DNA from: a virus
Strand: one strand, 5' to 3'
DNA length: 64,000 bases
Virus record (IMG/VR): IMGVR_UViG_3300031712_000006
Span: 1-64,000 of that record
Shown here: positions 56,962 to 63,399 of the stretch, piece after piece
Numbering within the stretch: position 1 is the stretch's first letter
How the letters are laid out: each line of letters starts with the position of its first letter
Position numbers and translations under genes: made by a program
Notes under the pieces: model-generated
Databases searched by the model: none
What the model was told of the DNA's origin: nothing
The model's input: only the letters and a program-made list of their open reading frames with translations

Positions 56962-58316
56962 CAGACCCGATTGCCCTTCGAGTAGCAGCCCGATACAAGG
57001 TAGCTGAGGTATCACTCTGGGATGCAGCCATCAAAGAGGTTGAGGCGTTCAACAAGCGCTATGCTCAGACTAAGAAGCTCAAATTGCCCCTCGATGGTAA
57101 AGGGATGAAGGTCTTGATGGGCTTCATGCCTAACAAGAAGAAGCCCTTCGTCAACTGGGTCAAGGTATGTTGCCCTGAGAGCCTCGATAGGCTTGCTGAT
57201 ACCTACATCACAGACTTCATGGTTGGTGAGGTGGTCAATGATAAAACCACCATTGAAGCATTTCTGCAGGATCTAGACAAGTATCGAGCCTGTATTCAAG
57301 ACATTCTGAACAACGTTGCTCCGGTAGCATTCAACTACGGTGGGTTCCCTATCATCAACGAGCACAGGATGTCGGACCACTTCTGTCGAAAGACGCTCGA
57401 AGGGGTCGACTATCTGACTGCATTATTCAAGAAGCGTGGGTGTGAGAAACTCCTCAATGAGGGGGTGAACTCGATTCGAGTAGTACCGAGGAATGAGGAC
57501 CTCAACTCAACACCTAATGCAGCTGGTACCTACAATGATGGTACCAGACAGATTTCACTCTCTGGGAGTATCGCTCGTGGGAGTGGTGGACGGTTCATCG
57601 CGTGGGTGAATGAGGTCTTCCTCCACGAGTTCGGACACTACGTGCACCTCACCTATCTGGCTCCTGAGGCTCGTGAGGAGTGGGACAACGGATGGTTGGG
57701 GCAAGCAGAGGGAGGAGGAGCTCTCACAGTCACCCAGGCGGACCGGCACCGACTATTCGAGATCCTGAAGTCGAACAGTTTCAACCTGCAGGCGGCCTAC
57801 GGTGACCTCGAACCTGATGACAAGGCCAGGTACTTGACATGGTTGGGTCAATGTAGTCTTGGCGCTGCTGTCATAGAGCCGAGTGGGAAGTCAGTGAAAC
57901 CAACCCGCTTGGGTAAAGAAGTCCTTTTCATGGTCAAGCATCCGGATCGCTTTCCTGACTATGGGCCGGCTGGCATGAAACCCTCTGATGTAGAGTTCGA
58001 GCAGAAGAAGATAGACGCCTCCATGAGGCGGATGGGTCTGGATAATCCTGTCGTGCTTAAGGTCCCCAAGGACAAGGCCGAGATGCAGAACCTGGAAATC
58101 GTTTCGGACTATGGGAAGACCAATGCCAAAGAGGACTTTGCTGAGACGTTCGTCGTCTTCATGGGCGCTCCCGAGAAGCTGACCCAGACATCGAAGTTCA
58201 GGATGCAACGAGCCCTATCCCTATCCGGTCTCTATGGGAAGCCCGTGATGAGGCTTGCAGAGGACCCTATGGTAGGTCTAGTTGCTCACCGGTACCTGCA
58301 AGCCTCGAATCACTAA
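56958..58316 (+). CDS. Zinc metallopeptidase-like protein (452 aa)
   Basis: N-terminus MTDPIALRVAARYKVAEV. HEFGHYVHLTY near residue 222 is the HExxH site; AKEDFAETFVVFMG near residue 390 is the distal Glu motif. The last residues, LVAHRYLQAS, resemble the N-terminal motif again. Third member of the family in this window. Confidence 0.75.
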   Translation: MTDPIALRVAARYKVAEVSLWDAAIKEVEAFNKRYAQTKKLKLPLDGKGMKVLMGFMPNKKKPFVNWVKVCCPESLDRLADTYITDFMVGEVVNDKTTIEAFLQDLDKYRACIQDILNNVAPVAFNYGGFPIINEHRMSDHFCRKTLEGVDYLTALFKKRGCEKLLNEGVNSIRVVPRNEDLNSTPNAAGTYNDGTRQISLSGSIARGSGGRFIAWVNEVFLHEFGHYVHLTYLAPEAREEWDNGWLGQAEGGGALTVTQADRHRLFEILKSNSFNLQAAYGDLEPDDKARYLTWLGQCSLGAAVIEPSGKSVKPTRLGKEVLFMVKHPDRFPDYGPAGMKPSDVEFEQKKIDASMRRMGLDNPVVLKVPKDKAEMQNLEIVSDYGKTNAKEDFAETFVVFMGAPEKLTQTSKFRMQRALSLSGLYGKPVMRLAEDPMVGLVAHRYLQASNH

Positions 58317-58356
58317 TAGAGGGTACTGAATCCAGTATAGAAGTCGATTGCTTCCC

Positions 58357-58856
58357 CTAGCACATCAGTCTGGGTGGGTTTTTTGATGTACAACCGGCGC
58401 ATAGAAAAGTCTCCGGTTGAAGCGCCCCCATAGCAGCTGGCAAGTTACCTTGCCAACTAGCCTGAGTACTACTTATGGCAGTCAGGACTTGACCTACAAG
58501 TGGAGCTGCAGCAGACGATACTGAAACCACAGTTGAAGCGGTCCTGATCCCAGAAGCTGTTCGGTCCTCAGCCTCAATCTCGGCTCGAAGCTCATCGAGA
58601 GCTCCCCCAGTAAGAACTGCCACTACGGCAGTTCCAGCTGCATGATGAGCTGCCGTAGTACCCTCTATTCCCCTCGAGACTGTCCACGTGGTCCCAGCGA
58701 CCCCAGTCACCAACATGAGCTCGTTACCAACTCCAATCCTGAACTCAGGTTGAGTTGGGAAGTGAGTCGTACTCTGAACCGTGAGGGTCAGAGTACGACT
58801 TCAATGGATGCGGCTAGGTTGGTCGAACCGCGGGTAACGAAGTGCTCCGTTGTCAT
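58357..58856 (-). pseudogene. Tail or structural protein gene with a -1 frame break
   Basis: ATG 58856 begins MTTEHFVTRGSTNLAASIEV but meets TGA within 23 codons. A -1 shift joins it to SRTLTVQSTTHFPTQ...NELMLVTGVAGTTWTVSRG. That is a common phage structural motif, shared with the 24242 product. The break lies inside a hairpin (58765-58800) with 13 paired bases. It may be a true frameshift, a programmed one or an assembly error. The rest has LDELRAEIEAED and an Ala/Ser-rich end. Confidence 0.55.
58765..58800. repeat. 13-bp inverted repeat at the frame break
   Basis: AGTCGTACTCTGA and its exact complement flank a 10-base loop. It covers the point where the structural gene loses its frame. Confidence 0.7.
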
Positions 58857-58890
58857 GCTGAAGAGGCCTCATAAGAGCTTCCTCAGCATG
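58854..58890 (-). terminator. Hairpin after the tail-fibre-like gene
   Basis: CATGCTGA pairs with TCAGCATG around an inner AGAGGC/GCTTCCT stem. It lies just after the 58903 stop and overlaps the next start codon, so it may end or couple translation. Confidence 0.5.
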
Positions 58891-58902
58891 ACCTGTGCAT
58901 AC

Positions 58903-59580
58903 TCACAACGGGAAGTCAAGGGCTTGATCAAGAGCCCCATTGGTAAGAGTCTCCTCAGGACCACCTGTCGGTTCCGGGATCTCATCTACCGTGTCACAGG
59001 TTTGAGCCCAGGTGATTGAACCATTGAAGGCAAGGTAGTTTAGAACAACTTGACTACCGAGCACCAAGAAGTTTGGTTGGAACAATCCCGGGTCCACTCC
59101 TGGCTCAACCGCCCAAGACTCTTGGTCCACACCATTGACTTGAAGAAGGGCTGTCGAGCTCAAGTGGATTGGCTCACTCAGGTTGTAGCTGAGTCGGACC
59201 TTGATCTGAGTACCCTGGGCATTAGCTGATCCACTCGGAAGGCTTACTCCTAGGATGGTGCCCGCTCCGTCAACTGAGAGGTAGGCTAGGGGGCGATTGG
59301 TGTCATCCAAGGCGATGCCAACGAACTTCGTCGGTTGTGGCCATTGGTCAACTAGGAAGGCTACCGAGCGATTCGACCCAGGTGCCCCAGGAATGAGGAG
59401 TACCTCTATGGTGCCCTTGTCGCTCAAGGCTAGTTGCTTAATCTCGTAGGCTCCGGGACCCCCATTGACTAACAACCCAGGACTCTTCAAGGGCTGGACT
59501 AGGTTACAGTGGAACGGAGATGAGGAGTAGTCAACTACGCCTATCAGGCCCGTTGGGTAGTAAATCTTGAGTTCAGTCAT
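58903..59580 (-). CDS. Beta-rich virion or tail-type protein (225 aa)
   Basis: Starts MTELKIYYPTGLIGVVDYSS. Repeated strands with Gly/Pro turns (LSDKGTIEVLLIPGAPGSNR, TQIKVRLSYNLSEPIHLSST) look like a LamG or jelly-roll lectin domain, typical of phage surface proteins. It lies just upstream of the structural-motif gene at 58856. Confidence 0.6.
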   Translation of the reverse strand: MTELKIYYPTGLIGVVDYSSSPFHCNLVQPLKSPGLLVNGGPGAYEIKQLALSDKGTIEVLLIPGAPGSNRSVAFLVDQWPQPTKFVGIALDDTNRPLAYLSVDGAGTILGVSLPSGSANAQGTQIKVRLSYNLSEPIHLSSTALLQVNGVDQESWAVEPGVDPGLFQPNFLVLGSQVVLNYLAFNGSITWAQTCDTVDEIPEPTGGPEETLTNGALDQALDFPL

Positions 59581-59670
59581 GATGCTTCCTGGTCTCAGTG
59601 TAGGCTCTTGGAATAAAGCTTTAGCTGGCAGTCACAGAGTATACGAGGTTCGTAGGAAGACTCTTGGAAC

Positions 59671-59874
59671 CTATGGCTTTGCGCTCCAGAAGCGAAGTAG
59701 GTTCTTCGCCTCATCAATACTACTGGGGAGTCTTATGGCCAAACGACGTACGTTGGCTATGATTCCATCATTACCAGCGAATCCATTGAGTAAGAAAGTG
59801 TCCAAGCCTGTCAATGGATGCACGCTCGTAGTATCAACACTGCCGAGAGGCACAATCCAAAAGTCTGGAGTCAA
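59671..59874 (-). CDS. Hypothetical protein (67 aa)
   Basis: TTG start a few bases after the previous stop. Product TPDFWIVPLGSVDTTSVHPL..., alpha/beta; ends in FWSAKP. No family recognised. Confidence 0.45.
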   Translation of the reverse strand: MTPDFWIVPLGSVDTTSVHPLTGLDTFLLNGFAGNDGIIANVRRLAIRLPSSIDEAKNLLRFWSAKP

Positions 59875-59877
59875 GTA

Positions 59878-60117
59878 TCAGCCCTTCATGAAGTTGGCGG
59901 GACTGTCTTTCCTTACCTTGTGCTTGATCTCATCCCTGACCTTGCGCACTTCCGCCGGTGGTGGGTGGTCATTGATTGGCGTCGCGGGGGCTCCACAGTT
60001 CCTGCATACGCCACCCTTCACGTGGAGAGGCGCATGACAGTAGAAGCACTTTGGACGGCCCATCCCAGCCTGAAGGGCTCTTGCGGTTACTCGCCGGATG
60101 ATGGGAATGTCTGTCAC
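59878..60117 (-). CDS. Small zinc-ribbon protein (79 aa)
   Basis: GTG start, 25 bases after the previous stop. CFYCHAPLHVKGGVCRNCG is a clear four-cysteine zinc ribbon; basic helical end. Confidence 0.65.
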   Translation of the reverse strand: MTDIPIIRRVTARALQAGMGRPKCFYCHAPLHVKGGVCRNCGAPATPINDHPPPAEVRKVRDEIKHKVRKDSPANFMKG

Positions 60118-60141
60118 TATTTGACCCCGAGTATAAGAGAG

Positions 60142-60414
60142 TTACCAGCGGACGTCCTCAGGAAGCCGCTCGTAGGCTAGCTGGCAGTCTTGCTCATACT
60201 TCATGGCTGTTTCTATCTTCCCTTCAAGTCGGAGGCTTACCGCGCACAACTTGTTGATGGCGTAACAAGCCAATATTTCCACGATGTTACGAGCGTCGGA
60301 TCGATCTCCGACTAGAGTGGCTGCTTTCTTTCTGGTTGTAACATGCCACCTTGACCAAAAGGATCGTAGTTCGTCTTGGGTCATAGCGTCAAAGTTTGGA
60401 ATCTCTTGGGGCAT
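60142..60414 (-). CDS. Small helical protein (90 aa)
   Basis: Starts MPQEIPNFDAMTQDELRSFW, six bases after a class A TAATA, rather than nine codons upstream. NFDAMTQDELRSFW recalls a recurrent motif of small bacterial and phage proteins. Function unknown. Confidence 0.65.
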   Translation of the reverse strand: MPQEIPNFDAMTQDELRSFWSRWHVTTRKKAATLVGDRSDARNIVEILACYAINKLCAVSLRLEGKIETAMKYEQDCQLAYERLPEDVRW

Positions 60415-60419
60415 GTCTT

Positions 60420-60447
60420 CTATTACGCGCCAAGAGTTCAAATCTCA
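60420..60447 (-). promoter_or_regulatory. Class A promoter
   Basis: TTGAGA, 17 bases, TAATA, six bases before ATG 60414. The spacer ends TTGGCGCG. Confidence 0.65.
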
Positions 60448-60491
60448 ACCAGTTGTTGCGCGGGGCGGAACCCTCGTGTAAAGTACCATGT

Positions 60492-60710
60492 ATGTTCGCA
60501 GCTATTGGGAATGACGGGACTAGGGACGTAGTATTGGGGGTAGGCCACACCGAGGATGGGGCCAAGAAGGATGCCGCATTCTTGATCAAATCGATGCGTT
60601 CCCTTCTCCCCAGTGACCCGCTGACAATCCTCCGGTACGCCGTGATCACTCCTCTTCAAGCTGATCGTGTCAAGCAAGGGATTACTGACTGCAAGATGCT
60701 TGGTATCTAA
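60492..60710 (+). CDS. Small hypothetical protein (72 aa)
   Basis: Starts MFAAIGNDGTRDVVLGVGHT; CGTGTA lies 11 bases upstream, a class B variant. Two helices and a strand pair. Confidence 0.6.
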   Translation: MFAAIGNDGTRDVVLGVGHTEDGAKKDAAFLIKSMRSLLPSDPLTILRYAVITPLQADRVKQGITDCKMLGI

Positions 60711-60718
60711 CCCACTAC

Positions 60719-60885
60719 GGTGTACTCTTTGCCCTAAAAGGACTCCCTAACCTGGGACATTAGCGAGTGATCATAATCCTCGCTTTTGGTCGAAAGAACA
60801 AAACCAATAAAATCAAGAACGTATCCTGATTCAATGAGAGCATAACTCACCCAACTTACAAAATCAACCACTTAATAGGTATTGC
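60719..60885. mobile_element. Decayed relative of the 1996-2133 element (copy D)
   Basis: Left end CTTTGCCCTAAAAG (60727), TCCC-TAACCT-GGGA hairpin, the covarying hairpin GCGAG, T, GAT, CATA, ATC, CTCGC (60763-60783), then TTTTGGTCGAA and an AAAATCAACC-like right end. Terminal repeats are no longer perfect and no target duplication is visible. It lies between a GGTGTA box (60719-60724) and the ATG at 60890, which it may have separated. Confidence 0.6.
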
Positions 60886-60889
60886 CGCT

Positions 60890-61228
60890 ATGGATGAAGC
60901 AGTCATGGGTGCCCACCTGAGTATATTTGTAGACTCCGAGTCAGATCTTGGGACTATTGCGCACTTGAACCATGAAGGGGACTCTACCTATTCATGGGAC
61001 CGGAAGAACAAGGCCGAGTGTGACGCGGCCAAGGAGCACTTTGACTCGTTGAGGGCAAAAGGATTCCTCGCCTTCAAAGTCAATCGACTTGGTGGAAAAC
61101 AGAAGAAACCTATAACTGGTGAGTTTGATCCAAAGGCTGGCAAGTACATCTACACGGCTCCAGAAATGGTTACTGAATTCGAGCCAGGGGCCAACTATGT
61201 TGTCACCCCAGCAATGCAAGGCGGTTGA
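60890..61228 (+). CDS. Conserved phage protein with AHLNHEGDS motif (112 aa)
   Basis: Contains GTIAHLNHEGDSTYSWDRKN and FDSLRAKGFLAFKVNR, a pattern of small proteins found in many phages. Its exact role is unknown. GGTGTA is 165 bases away because of the element upstream, so its start signal may be disrupted. Confidence 0.7.
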   Translation: MDEAVMGAHLSIFVDSESDLGTIAHLNHEGDSTYSWDRKNKAECDAAKEHFDSLRAKGFLAFKVNRLGGKQKKPITGEFDPKAGKYIYTAPEMVTEFEPGANYVVTPAMQGG

Positions 61229-61232
61229 CTCC

Positions 61233-61547
61233 ATGTTACGATTCCGAACCATGAACAATCGAGTGTCCGACCACATCCAGAAGGGTGGTCGCGTATTCCT
61301 CCCTCAATGGCGCATGCGTCAGATCCGATGGGAAGAGGCGAGGCTCAACTCGATAGTCAAGCGCGAGGGCCTGAAGGGTGAGCTTCACCACATGAATTGC
61401 ACCTGTGGATCAGTTGCCTGTCTAGGGACCCCGTACATCCCTCAGGGTGATGATGTTCGACCCGAGGGATGTACTGAGACTCCAGTGGTCAAGACTGCTC
61501 CTAAGGTAGATCCCGAGCGAGAGTGTCCTCACTTCGCATCGAGGTGA
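61233..61547 (+). CDS. Hypothetical zinc-binding protein (104 aa)
   Basis: Starts MLRFRTMNNRVSDHIQKGGR four bases after the previous stop. HHMNCTCGSVACLG in the second half and CPHF at the end are likely metal ligands. Confidence 0.65.
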   Translation: MLRFRTMNNRVSDHIQKGGRVFLPQWRMRQIRWEEARLNSIVKREGLKGELHHMNCTCGSVACLGTPYIPQGDDVRPEGCTETPVVKTAPKVDPERECPHFASR

Positions 61548-61571
61548 TCCATTCATCTCTACATCCACTGC

Positions 61572-61844
61572 TTAGAACCAGGAGAGCTTCCTCTCTTTGA
61601 GTTTGGGGTAGAGCGCTCGTATCAGTGGCGTGGGACCGCCGGTGAGGAGCATGGGGGCCATTGGGATATTCGAGGGAGTATCCAGAGGGAACATAAGACC
61701 ATCCTCAGCCTGGAGGTAGATGAGCCTCTCACTCTGTTCGTCGACGAGCTGATGAATCGCCTTCGACAGTTGGAGCTCATTGAGACAGGGTATCATATTG
61801 GGGAGCAGGGCCTTCCGATCATCGACCTTCATCGAACGGGGCAT
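61572..61844 (-). CDS. Possible small protein (90 aa)
   Basis: Starts MPRSMKVDDRKALLPNMIPC. Overlaps the start of the 61752 plus-strand gene by 93 bases, so either this N-terminus or that one is shorter than shown. The second half (YLQAEDGLMFPLDTPSNIPM) looks coding. Confidence 0.5.
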   Translation of the reverse strand: MPRSMKVDDRKALLPNMIPCLNELQLSKAIHQLVDEQSERLIYLQAEDGLMFPLDTPSNIPMAPMLLTGGPTPLIRALYPKLKERKLSWF

Positions 61845-62564
61845 GGACCATTTGATATCGAGGGGACACTGCTAGTAGTTATCAGCTCGGCCTACACTAT
61901 TGAGGGTAACGTCCAGTGGGACGATTACAACGGTGAGCGAGTCCAAGACCGTCATCAAGGGGTACTCATCATCGGGGGCCTGGCCTTCATCGAGGGGGTC
62001 CAAGTGGGGACTAACCTCGAAGGGCGAGATCCTACCCCAGCAATCGAGCAGACCTGTCTTATGCTGGCCGGTAAAGACTTCGATCGGGATACCCCAGATC
62101 TCGAAGCTTGGCGTATTCGCGCTGAGGAGCAACGGCGGGCACGTATCGAAAGAAACAGGATAGCTGAAGATAAACGAAAAAAGGCTGCAGCCAAAGCTCT
62201 GGCTATCTTGACTGAGTACCTCAGTGAGGAGCAACGGGTTGAGTTCGAGACCACCGGAGACTTCACGGTCATTGGCGCGGATGGTTACCAGTACCTCATC
62301 ACAAGTAGTGGACACCACAATGTGTTCCGAATAGAGGACGGCAAGAAGATGTTCATGTACTGCATTGTGTGCAGGGGCTTCATCCCGAAACATGACCAGA
62401 TGCTGGCTCAGATGTTTCTACTGCAGGCCAACCCAACTATGTTTCACGAGACTACGAACACGTGGGGCATGGGCGAGGATGGTACCTGGAAGATGGTGAA
62501 GCGCGGACAGGGGCATGTTATCGAGAACATATTTGAGCAAGCTCTGCAGGACATAGATCTGTGA
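61752..62564 (+). CDS. Hypothetical phage protein (270 aa)
   Basis: The central helix is basic and charged (EEQRRARIERNRIAEDKRKK). The last 110 residues (EFETTGDFTVIGADGYQYLI, YCIVCRGFIPKHDQMLAQMF) match a recurrent family with a YxI...NV...YCI...P..D pattern. The start is unclear because of the antisense overlap; an internal start near 61860 is possible. Confidence 0.65.
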   Translation: MNRLRQLELIETGYHIGEQGLPIIDLHRTGHGPFDIEGTLLVVISSAYTIEGNVQWDDYNGERVQDRHQGVLIIGGLAFIEGVQVGTNLEGRDPTPAIEQTCLMLAGKDFDRDTPDLEAWRIRAEEQRRARIERNRIAEDKRKKAAAKALAILTEYLSEEQRVEFETTGDFTVIGADGYQYLITSSGHHNVFRIEDGKKMFMYCIVCRGFIPKHDQMLAQMFLLQANPTMFHETTNTWGMGEDGTWKMVKRGQGHVIENIFEQALQDIDL

Positions 62565-62595
62565 CCAGGGTTAGTCTCAACTAGAATCTGCCTTT

Positions 62596-62646
62596 AATAC
62601 AGAAGAAGGTGCCGCGGTTCTTAGCCACGGCACCTTCTTCTGTATT
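62596..62646. terminator. 19-bp perfect stem terminator
   Basis: AATACAGAAGAAGGTGCCG and its complement with a 13-base loop, between the plus gene ending at 62564 and the minus gene ending at 62658. Probably bidirectional. Confidence 0.85.
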
Positions 62647-62657
62647 ACCCCTAGGGG

Positions 62658-62768
62658 TTAGCCTAGTGGGTTGAGGTAGATCTCGACGTCAGCAATGTGT
62701 CTGATGTGTGCTCGACTCTCCGTGAGTTGGTAGTTTTGCTTGATGAGTTGTAATAAATGCTTGAACAT
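62658..62768 (-). CDS. Tiny hypothetical protein (36 aa)
   Basis: MFKHLLQLIKQNYQLTESRA..., helical. It lies 14 bases downstream of the 62783 gene on the same strand and ends before a strong terminator, so it fits as the last gene of that operon. Confidence 0.5.
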   Translation of the reverse strand: MFKHLLQLIKQNYQLTESRAHIRHIADVEIYLNPLG

Positions 62769-62782
62769 TGGACCTTCTTTGG

Positions 62783-63076
62783 TTAGAGCTTCAGAGTGAG
62801 AATGTCTCTTTCTACGCTTGAGTTGTTACCCCCGCTAATAGCAATCAGGGTGTAGAGCCCAGCCAGTGACTGTGGGGGCATCTTCCCGATGGTGTCAGTG
62901 TACAACAGCTCCAACTGCTGTAGCTTCCACCTCAGAATGTCGTTATCCATCTCCCTCTTAGCCGAGAGGCGAGCATTGAGTAAGCGGTAGAGCAAGTCGG
63001 TATGTAGTGTACGAGTCTTTAGAACGCTTGACAAACTCAGCTCGTTGCATGATGGTACTACTTGACTAGTTTGCAT
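62783..63076 (-). CDS. Small helical protein (97 aa)
   Basis: Starts MQTSQVVPSCNELSLSSVLK; GAGGG lies ten bases upstream. The class A promoter here is about 40 bases from the ATG, giving a true 5' leader, unlike most copies. Confidence 0.6.
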   Translation of the reverse strand: MQTSQVVPSCNELSLSSVLKTRTLHTDLLYRLLNARLSAKREMDNDILRWKLQQLELLYTDTIGKMPPQSLAGLYTLIAISGGNNSSVERDILTLKL

Positions 63077-63117
63077 AAATATACCCTCTTTCAACCCTTA
63101 TTCCCTGGATTGATCCA

Positions 63118-63146
63118 TATTACGCGCGAGCCCGTCCAGATCTCAA
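63118..63146 (-). promoter_or_regulatory. Class A promoter with leader
   Basis: TTGAGA, 18 bases with CTCGCGCG, TAATA. The next start codon is ATG 63076, with a Shine-Dalgarno-like GAGGG. Confidence 0.65.
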
Positions 63147-63171
63147 CCAGAATTTTAGATTGGGTGTCGAT

Positions 63172-63399
63172 ATGCCTAGACCCGCTAGTACCGAACCACG
63201 GGTCCGTCTGACTATCGAAGTTCTCGAGAGGGTACGAATACGGTTGGACCGTATGAGGGACCTCACCGAAGCCGATAGTGTTACCTAGGTTATCCGACGA
63301 TCGACTTCAGTGTACGAGTCTCTTCTGCTTCTGGTAGCCAATGGCGGGAAACTGGTTCTGAAGCTCCCGGATGGTACTGAACAAGACCTGATCTTGTGA
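63172..63399 (+). CDS. Ribbon-helix-helix protein with in-frame UAG (75 codons)
   Basis: MPRPASTEPRVRLTIEVLER...EADSVT, then TAG (63286-63288), then VIRRSTSVYESLLLLVANGG...KLPDGTEQDLIL to TGA. Both halves together are a typical RHH regulator: strand RVRLTIEVL, helix, SVT-x-VIRRS, helix, and a C-terminal LKLPDGTE strand. The amber replaces a residue that is usually Glu (TEVIRR). Either it is read through or the gene is broken. Confidence 0.6.

Noticed and set aside
59567-60037. 156-residue plus-strand frame
   Set aside because: It runs antisense to a minus-strand operon with zinc-ribbon and class A features and has no start motif.
38964-63399. Global reassignment of UAG to an amino acid (as in some large phages)
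   Set aside because: Many genes end in TAG with the next start only 8-10 bases away (effector at 36607, gene at 674) or with a terminator just after (16701), so UAG is normally a stop here.
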